From Aricia agestis (Eukaryota > Arthropoda > Insecta > Lepidoptera > Lycaenidae): a stretch of DNA of 64,000 nt. Under the pieces are notes generated by a model. The model had not been told where the DNA came from. It was given only the letters and a program-made list of their open reading frames with translations, and made no database searches. The stretch spans positions 36,437,001-36,501,000 of the forward strand of contig NC_056428.1 in assembly GCF_905147365.1 (NCBI RefSeq), read 5' to 3'. Positions 57,094 to 64,000 of this stretch are shown here, piece after piece. The position numbers and the translations under genes were made by a program. Positions within the stretch are counted from its first letter, which is position 1. Every line of letters begins with the position of its first letter.

Positions 57094-60000
57094 CCTGACT
57101 TCCTTAACTAAGCATTTGTTTAATAAACCTAATTTTTATAAGCCGTTTTAACACATTTTGCGTATGTTTAATTTTTTTTATTTCAGAGATAAAGTTACTG
57201 TGAAGCCAAAACTAAGAATTGTTCAAGACATCATACAACAGAGATGGCAGATGTAACCTTGCGTAAAACTTTTCATGAGTAAGTATTTTTGGCACTGGAG
57301 AAACAAAACATTTTTATGATTTATAATGTTCAGCACATAAAAATATTGTCAATAGAATCACCGAAATAAATATCAAAAATTCGTATCTTTAGCAACCTCT
57401 TCACAACAACGAGCTGTAACATGGCCGAACGACACACAGGAAGTGTTGCCGTATTATGAATTTGAAATTTCTGACAGCGTCGAATGAAAAAAAAACTAAA
57501 ATAATTGCCATATAGAAACTTGTATTGCCATACATAAAAATAATGAATCGATAGATGGCGCTGGTTTAGCTCTTAGAATTTAAAAAAGCACACTGCACAG
57601 CAGCTTATCTAACAGTCCGGAGTCCAGAGGAGTTCACTCAGGAGGAGTGAAGCTACGAGTTAGACTTGGTTCACTGACGAGAGAGTTCCATAGTGTGAAT
57701 TTGTGTGTATTAAAATATCATGCCTATATTCATTTTTATTTCATCTTCAAAAAACTTTGATAGTGTAAAGTCAGGAGTCAGGAATCAGGACTCAAGACTG
57801 TACGAAGTCATATTTTGACATGCTGCAACGTTATTTCGAAAGTGAGAAACAGGTGATGTTAGCCGATTGACGATTCTCAGACCCACAAAATAATCAACAC
57901 ACCAATGCAATGGGTTGTTTTCTTCTTTTAAATCTCCACCAGACAGCGCGACGATAGATTCATAGAGAATCTAATAAGCTTTAATTTCATCATATTATAA
58001 TATTTTCTTCTACAACGCATAGTTTTTTAGTTATTGGCCAAAAACCAAAAATTTGTCGCCTGCCCCTCCCTCCGGCTTACCTCCTAGACGTCAGGACTTT
58101 TAGTATGTTTTGTCCTTAACCACCCTGAATAAGTTCCTGCAGAAATTGCTTAGGTTCCCGCTCACGCATTCTACAACTACTTTGTTAACTGAGCTAATTG
58201 GCCAATATTACGAATTGTGCAATGTTACTGACGGTTTAGTGTTAATATTGAACATTGCCGCGCCTTTCAATCTTATTGTACAATAAAATATTGTTCTACA
58301 ATATTGTAGACTTAGGGGCTACCTGGGGGTGATATCGTATTTTTTATACTGGATTATAATTGAGTACCTATGCAGTAAATAGCTTTGAACTCAAAATAAA
58401 GTTGAAGATTATCATTGTAAGAGTCACCAAGAAGTTTTTCGATACATCTATGCCTAATAGTCTGTGTCTATATAAGAATTGCGAGTTTTTATCGCTCCTA
58501 GCCTAGTTACTAATAAGGTCCAATAACCGCTTGTGCCATATTCATCAATTCATTACGGTCGCTGGTTAATTTTAACTGTTCTCAAATCGCAGAATTCTGT
58601 TTATTCGGTCATTGACCCCCAGTAAAAACATTACTCAATAATTATAGTGTAGAACTTAGAAGATTATCGTACAAAAAGTTAGGATCACCGCAGATATACA
58701 ATTACAAGTAGTTTCACAATTTAATTGGACAACTTTTTAACTGTGGCACAGAATATTAGTAGTACCAACAGAATTCCCACTAGCGCAACCCGTTTAAAGA
58801 AATAACGACTCATGCTACGATACTATAAAGTTCGAATTCCGACCGCGCAATGCTATGTGCCTCCAATTATATTTACCTACATGTCCGCTCCCTTTCTATT
58901 GCATAACTCGTACTTTTTCTGACGAAATCAGGGTTGTCTCTTTTTAAAAATAATATTTTAATCTTTATATTTAATAACTTCATTTTATTTAACTCGAAAT
59001 AATCTAAGATATTATGTCTTAGTATTATATACTTAGATTTAATTATCATAAATTCGCGTGTAACTAGTTACGCGTACTTACTTAGATATCTTAATTATTG
59101 AAACCGGTCTCATATTACCTACTTAAAGTGTTTGTATAACTTAGTTATTTTTGTAAGCAGATAAGGTTTTTTGGAGGTTTTGAATAGTACTCATCACGAA
59201 ATAATATAGTTAATAGCAATGACGCGAACAAATAGTCCAGGAGCTAACAACTAAAAACACAATATAAGTACTTATCATTTAGTTCTCTCGAGCAAATTTT
59301 AGTAAACCCAACCTATATTTTATTAATCAACATCGAAAAAAGGAGGAGGTTATAGTACGTTCGGTCGTATAATATTTTTATTTTTTTGTGTTTCTGTGAC
59401 AGCGAATGAATACGCACGCAGGTAGGTATGCAACGATTAACGAACAACTAAAAACTCGTGCGCGTGCGTCACCGCTCGCCTGTGAGTCCCTACTGAAGTG
59501 CCCCTTTAAAGGGGTACTTACAGTTCTATGCCTATACGCGCGAGTGGGACAGGCCTGACTGTGGGTAATCGGAAAGGAATCGCGGTTCTGAGTATGTTCA
59601 ATTATTTAGATGTACAAATTAGTTGGAAAAATGTGTGAGCTCTCAAAAGTCGCTGTAGCTATTATAATTGGTATACTATGCGATTTTGTTGGCCAACTTG
59701 AAATTATTGTAAGCCTGCGGTGGCTCTTACTAAAATGCTCACAGCCGATGACTCTATAATATTATAAGCTTCGTATTGGCTTCGTACGATAGACGTATGT
59801 GCGGCCGCGGCATAAGAGTTCAAATTTTAATATTTTTTAAATTTTCAAATTTCATTGCAGATATTTTTAAGAAGTGCCAGGTGCTGCCATATAAAAGAAT
59901 AAAATAAATATTATTATCTGTTGCGGATTTCTTCTATCTGTTGCAGTTTATAGTCTGTAGTTGATTGTCATTTGTCAAATTTGGTTAAAAAAATATATAT

Positions 60001-60174
60001 TGTCATTGTCAAAATCCTTTCAAAATAGTGGAGACTGGAGATTCGGAAAATCATTTTTGTGAAATATTTATCTAAAATCAAAAGTTCTCTGGATAATCAT
60101 AATTTGTAATTTACTATGATGTTATTAAGCTTTTACGAGTACATTTTATAGATTTAATATCAAACACAACCAAT
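57094..60174. other. Intergenic region between divergent kon and Spg7
   Basis: This 3.08-kb stretch must hold both promoters unless untranslated first exons lie elsewhere. I see no convincing TATA box. 59400-59560 is richer in CpG (GCGCGTGCGTCACCGCTCGC) and includes the palindrome CCCCTTTAAAGGGG. 58320-58620 is a repeat paired with 53430-54010, and 59330-59375 resembles an RTE-like piece. No further gene is supported. Confidence 0.6.
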
Positions 60175-60357
60175 ATGTTATCAATAAAACGTCTGCCTAG
60201 TCTATCAGCTAGTAAAATAAACCCAAAATATCGCTCTGATTTGTTGACTGTATCCAGAAATGGTCAATTATTCAGTGAACGTTGTAATAATGCTTTCTTC
60301 AAATTATGCCGATCATTCTCTGCGTTACACAACGTGACAAGTCGAGCTCGACATCCA
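60175..60357 (+). CDS. Spg7: Spg7 exon 1: mitochondrial presequence
   Basis: This exon has 61 codons beginning MLSIKRLPSLSASKINPK. It is rich in Ser, Arg and Lys and has no acidic residue in the first 20, as expected for a matrix-targeting peptide. The donor is CCA/GTAAGT in phase 0. The ATG is the first of the open frame and lies about 3.1 kb from the divergent kon ATG. Confidence 0.88.
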
Positions 60358-63300
60358 GTAAGTTTGTAAAATTATTTGATTACATCGCATTTAGTTTTTT
60401 GGTTATTGCACAATGTTTTGTATTTACTATTAAAAAAAATTACACAATGAATAAGCTGTACGATGTCTTATCCTTGTCGATCGACTTTTCATATGTACTT
60501 ATCACACAAAGACCAAACACTGTTGGCACACATTGTATCTAGATGTTTTTGTAATAGGGTTATAAAAATAATTATGATAATATGTTTCAGCAATTAAAAC
60601 AATTTCATGCAGAGTACAAAGCAGCTGCAGACTTATTGAAAAGGTCTAATTTGCCATCATTTCCTTCAATCATTAACAAGGAATTTACAAAATCCTTTCA
60701 CACAAGTTCTGCAAACAATAATAAGGATGACGACCAAAACAAGGTATGTATTCTTCAATTCAATTTTTTATATTTGCTGTAGGGCAAAGTGATTGATGCC
60801 AAACAAACCCTCGTTTGTTTGGCATCTAGTTTGAATGCCCTCGCATTCAGCCTCACTAGCAAAGTAGTTACAAATGTATGAACTTATGAACTTGTATGTG
60901 TTAGGTATGAACAAAAATGTGAATATGTAAAAAATCTTTCTAGTGCTGCATAAAATTTGCTCATGTTCAGAAGATCTATGTTTACTACAATATGCACATA
61001 ACCTATTACAGTTCTATTGTATATATATCACAGTAACTATTAAGTTACTTAATGCTTCAACTCCCAAGCGGTTGAATTCGTCCGCGAAAACAATAGATTT
61101 CCAGGAATACACGATCGAGGGATTATCATTTTTTAATTTCAGGATAAAGATAAAAAGAAAAATGAAGATGCTAATATACCATCGCTGTTTGTGAAAGCGG
61201 CATTTTGGATGCTCACCACATTCATCTTAGTCACTTTAAGTTCAATGTTAGTTCCTGGTGACAATACACAGAATGAGGTAGGTAAATTGTAACTATTATT
61301 GTTTGTATTTTTATGAACACACTTGGCACTTACAGTAATTTGCTTGCTTGTTTTTTTCATAACTGTACACCTATTATAATTTTGGTATATAAATGAGTAA
61401 TTATTTATTTTATGCGATGAACCTGTAATGACAAAATTAAAATTATCAATTTAAGAGCTGAGAATATTTTATCATAATTTTTTATGATACAGAAAAGTAA
61501 ATAGTGTAGTCTGGCCCAGCTAAGCTAATGTGCAATTTGCATAATGATTATATTATAAACTTCTCCTTCCCTTCCTTTATTTGTCTATTGCTAAAAATTT
61601 TAATATTATGTTGCATTTGTGTTTTTAAGATTTTAGTAAACAGATTGCTGAAGCGACATATTAAATACATGTGAATTATTGTGTACCTCTTGTTACTAGA
61701 AGCTAAGCAAAGAGATTTATGATTAAAGAATGTATATCAATATATTTTTTTACTTATTTTTATTTATTTTAAGCAAGTCATTTTGTAAAATGTATGTCCT
61801 TAGTTATGTCCAAGTGTTTCCAAAATAAAAATGCCAATTTCAAATATTTTCTAAGTCAAGTTTACTTACACTGTATTGCAAACTGCAATAAAAGTTGCAT
61901 TGTTTTTTTTTTTTAATGAAATAAGGGGGCAAACGAGCAAACGGGTCACCTGATGGAAAGCAACTTCCATCGCCCATGGCTCTCCCACGTATACCTTTAC
62001 AAATGTTTTTAAATTATAAATAATTTTAATGATGTTGTTTGTTTAATAGTAGCTTTCATTCTGAGAAAGCAAAAATAATAGCATATATTTTTAATTTTCT
62101 GCATTTTTCTTGCGAATTTGAACAACGAAACGAGCTCTTTAAAATGAAAAATTAATTACATGACATGTAATTACAATTGGACCAATTGGTCTATAATGAT
62201 GTAATATTTTAATCTGGTCTCTAATGTAACGAGTTGATGAAATTTTTTTCAGCTTGTACGGTATGTGTCCTGGAACGAATTTGTATATAATATGCTGTCG
62301 AAAGGAGAGGTAGAAGAGCTAATAGTACGTCCAGATTTAGAAGTTGTTACGATTATTTTATATGATGGTGCGGTGATTAAAGGAAAACGGGTAAGAAACT
62401 ATAAAAAACGCATCCCACCCACAGACAAGTACAAATCCATGATTTTGATAATACATAATTATTGTTTCTCAAAATAATATGTCTTTTATGTTATTTATTA
62501 TATTTCATAGTTTATTTTAAGCCAGAAACGTGCGAAGCATTAGGTAGAGCACAAATATCTATTTTTCTTGATTATTTATACTTGATAAAATAGAAAAAAA
62601 TAAAACTTCTTTAAAAAAATCGAATTAGGAACCAAGACAGTTACCGTTTTTAATCAATAAAGATGTTGTTTATATTTTCATTATAATTGACAAAATGTTT
62701 TAGACGAATCATCGCGTTTATCACATGAATGTGGGTGATATACATCGTTTTGAAGAGAAACTGCGAGAAACTGAAAAGAGTTTGGGTGTGAAAGAAGGTT
62801 AGATATTTTATAAAATACTTTTTATTATGACAACCATTTGTGGCTCAATGGTTGAGTGGGTTCGAATATCGCCCTAATATGTTCCCAGGTCCCGGATGTG
62901 TAATAAATATTATGTGTATGATATACTTAATATTTTTTTTAATGTATGTAATATAGTATAAAAGTATTTAGATATATTTCCGTTGTCTCTACCTGTAACA
63001 TAAGGTGCTTAGCATGGAACCAGACTGACGTGGCGTGAAGCGTCCATACTGATATTATTATATTAATATAAGTGTATTGCACTTGTACCACTACAAATTC
63101 ACAATAATAATACTTGAGCCTGGCTTACCCTTGCTATGTTTCATTCCATAAGTTCCATGTGCTACATGACTATGTAGCACATTAAAAAACCTATGAAATC
63201 GAAATTCTATAATAAACATAAATTTCTTTATACATCAAAAATCCACACTTTTAAACGTTTTCAGGTGTCCGTGTCATCTATGACAGGAATGGAAGTGTTG

Positions 63301-63802
63301 CTGGTAAAGTGATCACAACATTACTGATAGCAGCTTTCATTCTGTCGTTCCTGTACTCAACTAAGTCAATGAAGATGAACATCAATCTAGGAGGCTTTGT
63401 AAGCATATTAGATTTGACTATTACTATTACTAGCTGTCTTAAATTCGCCTATAAAGTTAGATCCCTTATTTTAAACCTAAAGGTAAATTCCAAAATCCTT
63501 TCTTAGTGAATGCTTTCATCAAAAAAGGGACTGTGTGTGAAATTTGAAGTTTTTTTTAAGCATTGCCTTTTTAAAGTTACCAATAAACCAACCTTTACTC
63601 TTTATAAAACAAATATACTTAAATTAAATCTTTACAGAGTCAACTCGGTCGTGCTAAGTTCACTTTAATTGACTCAATGAGCGGACAAGGTAAGGGTGTG
63701 AAATTTGAAGATGTGGCCGGACTGAAAGAAGCCAAAATAGAAGTTATGGAGTTTGTCGACTATTTGAAGAGACCTGAACATTACAAGAGTTTGGGAGCTA
63801 AG
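60175..63802 (+). CDS. Spg7: Paraplegin (m-AAA protease subunit), N-terminal part, seven exons
   Basis: Exons 60175-60357, 60591-60743, 61143-61277, 62253-62390, 62704-62797, 63265-63398 and 63638-63802 all have GT-AG borders and join in frame to 334 residues. Paraplegin is an ATP-dependent zinc metalloprotease that works with AFG3-like subunits in the mitochondrial inner membrane, degrading damaged proteins and processing ribosomal protein L32. Visible parts are a basic, Ser-rich presequence (residues 1 to about 60), TM1 (about 128-149), an intermembrane-space domain with RYVSWNEFV (about 160-245), TM2 (about 250-265), and the AAA entry motif VKFEDVAG (300-307). The VSW-NEF and GEVEEL stretch favours paraplegin over AFG3L2. 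The Walker A motif and HExxH protease lie beyond the window. Introns carry SINE and MITE fragments. Confidence 0.93.
60591..60743 (+). CDS. Spg7: Spg7 exon 2
   Basis: This exon has 51 codons, with acceptor TTTCAG/CAA and donor AAG/GTATGT, both phase 0. It encodes a poorly conserved linker (QLKQFHAEYKAAADLLKR) ending in a polar stretch, NNNKDDDQNK, just before the first membrane segment. The frame is fixed by its neighbours. Confidence 0.85.
60795..60848. repeat. Two adjacent hairpins with identical CCTC turns (Spg7 intron 2)
   Basis: GATGCCAAACAAAC-CCTC-GTTTGTTTGGCATC (60795-60826) is followed by GAATGC-CCTC-GCATTC (60833-60848). They are probably half of a larger palindromic MITE. Confidence 0.8.
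61143..61277 (+). CDS. Spg7: Spg7 exon 3: first transmembrane segment
   Basis: This exon has 45 codons, with acceptor AATTTCAG/GAT and donor GAG/GTAGGT. A charged start (DKDKKKNEDAN) is followed by about 22 hydrophobic residues (FVKAAFWMLTTFILVTLSSM) that form TM1 of the m-AAA protease topology. Sequence just upstream of the acceptor (about 61091-61120) is shared with repeats elsewhere in the window. Confidence 0.88.
61909..61995 (-). repeat. SINE-like repeat, copy 6, internally deleted (Spg7 intron 3)
   Basis: AATGAAATAAGGGGGCAAAC runs to ATCGCCCATGG and then directly to CTCTCCCACGTAT. In full copies these are about 230 bp apart, and the word CATGG or a close variant occurs at both break points. 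Confidence 0.8.
62253..62390 (+). CDS. Spg7: Spg7 exon 4: intermembrane-space domain
   Basis: This exon has 46 codons, with acceptor TTTTTTCAG/CTT and donor CGG/GTAAGA. It encodes RYVSWNEFVYNMLSKGEVEE and then LEVVTIILYDGAV. This is the FtsH-extracellular-type fold found between the two membrane segments of paraplegin and AFG3L2. It is one of the strongest family matches in the gene. Confidence 0.9.
62704..62797 (+). CDS. Spg7: Spg7 exon 5: intermembrane-space domain, end
   Basis: This exon has 94 nt and ends in phase 1, with acceptor TGTTTTAG/ACG and donor GAAG/GTTAGA. It encodes THRVYHMNVGDIHRFEEKLR, matching the family pattern of a basic strand followed by an acidic helix (FEEKLRETEKSLG). 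The donor GTTAGA is weaker than the others, but the phase fits exon 6 exactly. Confidence 0.85.
62841..63075 (+). mobile_element. tRNA-derived SINE in Spg7 intron 5
   Basis: The A box (TGGCTCAATGGT, 62841) and B-box-like GGTTCGAATAT (62859) are only a few bases apart, so the tRNA-like head has lost about 25 bp. The body contains TTCCGTTGTCTCTACCTGTA and CTGACGTGGCGTGAAGCGTC and ends in TATTA units. It is in the sense direction of the gene. Confidence 0.75.
63265..63398 (+). CDS. Spg7: Spg7 exon 6: second transmembrane segment
   Basis: This exon has 134 nt, with acceptor CGTTTTCAG/GTG and donor TTT/GTAAGC. It completes a split glycine codon, then encodes VRVIYDRNGSVAG and the hydrophobic TM2 (VITTLLIAAFILSFLY). 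A short basic linker to the AAA module follows. Confidence 0.88.
63638..63802 (+). CDS. Spg7: Spg7 exon 7: start of AAA+ module
   Basis: This exon has 55 codons, with acceptor TTTACAG/AGT and donor GCTAAG/GTATTT. It encodes SQLGRAKFTLIDSM and then GVKFEDVAGLKEAKIEV and EFVDYLKRP. DVAG and the EFVDYLK helix are diagnostic of the FtsH/m-AAA N-terminal AAA subdomain. The donor is placed by family knowledge: the chain should continue into Walker A, whereas the read-through reaches a stop without one. Confidence 0.88.
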
Positions 63803-64000
63803 GTATTTAAAGAAAATATAGACCCTCCTGTATTTTGGAAGTCAACTAGGTTGGAACATAGGTTCCACTGTAAATATTTTTAAATGTCTGTATTTTGGTT
63901 CATTAAAAATTTTAAGTTGTATATAGGTAATGTGGTTTTTTCCTCAGTAAAAGCAAAATATTTATAGCAAGCAAGTTTTATCTTTCTGATGTACGACATT

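Noticed and set aside
57188..57277. Plus-strand mini-exon with ATGGCAGATGTAACC between TTTCAG and GTAAGT
   Set aside because: It has plausible borders but no partner exon and no homology, and it lies in the kon 5' region; probably chance or part of the promoter region.
63803..63880. Extension of Spg7 exon 7 to the stop near 63881
   Set aside because: The family continues into Walker A after LGAK; the read-through has none, so GTATTT is taken as the donor.

Overview
This is AT-rich insect nuclear DNA, almost certainly from a moth or butterfly. The evidence is spliced exons of two conserved animal genes set in a dense field of interspersed repeats of lepidopteran type: tRNA-derived SINEs, LINE/RTE-like tails ending near AATATTAGTATAGAT, the repeat bounded by GGTTCCGTACC, mariner copies and many MITEs. 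No bacterial, organellar or CRISPR sequence was seen.

Minus strand, 57093 down to 19149: the 5' end of a kon-tiki/perdido (CSPG4/NG2) homologue, reconstructed here from four exons with consistent splice phases. Exon 1 encodes a signal peptide. Exons 2 to 4 encode most of the first laminin G domain. Introns 1 and 2 are 141 and 93 bp, but intron 3, inside the domain, is about 37.2 kb. The rest of the gene lies to the left of the window; no further exon was found in 1-19148.

Plus strand, 60175 to the window end: the first seven exons of the paraplegin gene (Spg7), a subunit of the mitochondrial inner-membrane m-AAA protease. They run from the presequence to the first residues of the AAA module; the window ends in intron 7. 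The two start codons are head to head, 3.08 kb apart.

Everything else is intronic or intergenic. It holds two decayed mariner copies (one a chimera with two 3' ends), a gutted Ty3/Gypsy-like LTR element (gag, a piece of integrase and a 3' LTR), a piggyBac-type TTAA element, hAT-type elements with 8-bp duplications, many TTA/TAA-flanked MITEs, an unclassified 645-bp element with a TATC duplication, six copies of one SINE-like family, about ten copies of the GGTTCCGTACC family, RTE-like tails with a ~175-bp internal period, and several near-perfect short palindromes. Many are nested, which gives relative ages. I found no wholly new functional system. The most unusual items are the giant TE-filled intron splitting a LamG domain, the 158-bp hairpin MITE with identical 63-bp arms, the snap-back palindromes at truncation points, and a doubtful two-exon mini-gene (44868-45376) whose start codon lies in a transposon terminal repeat.
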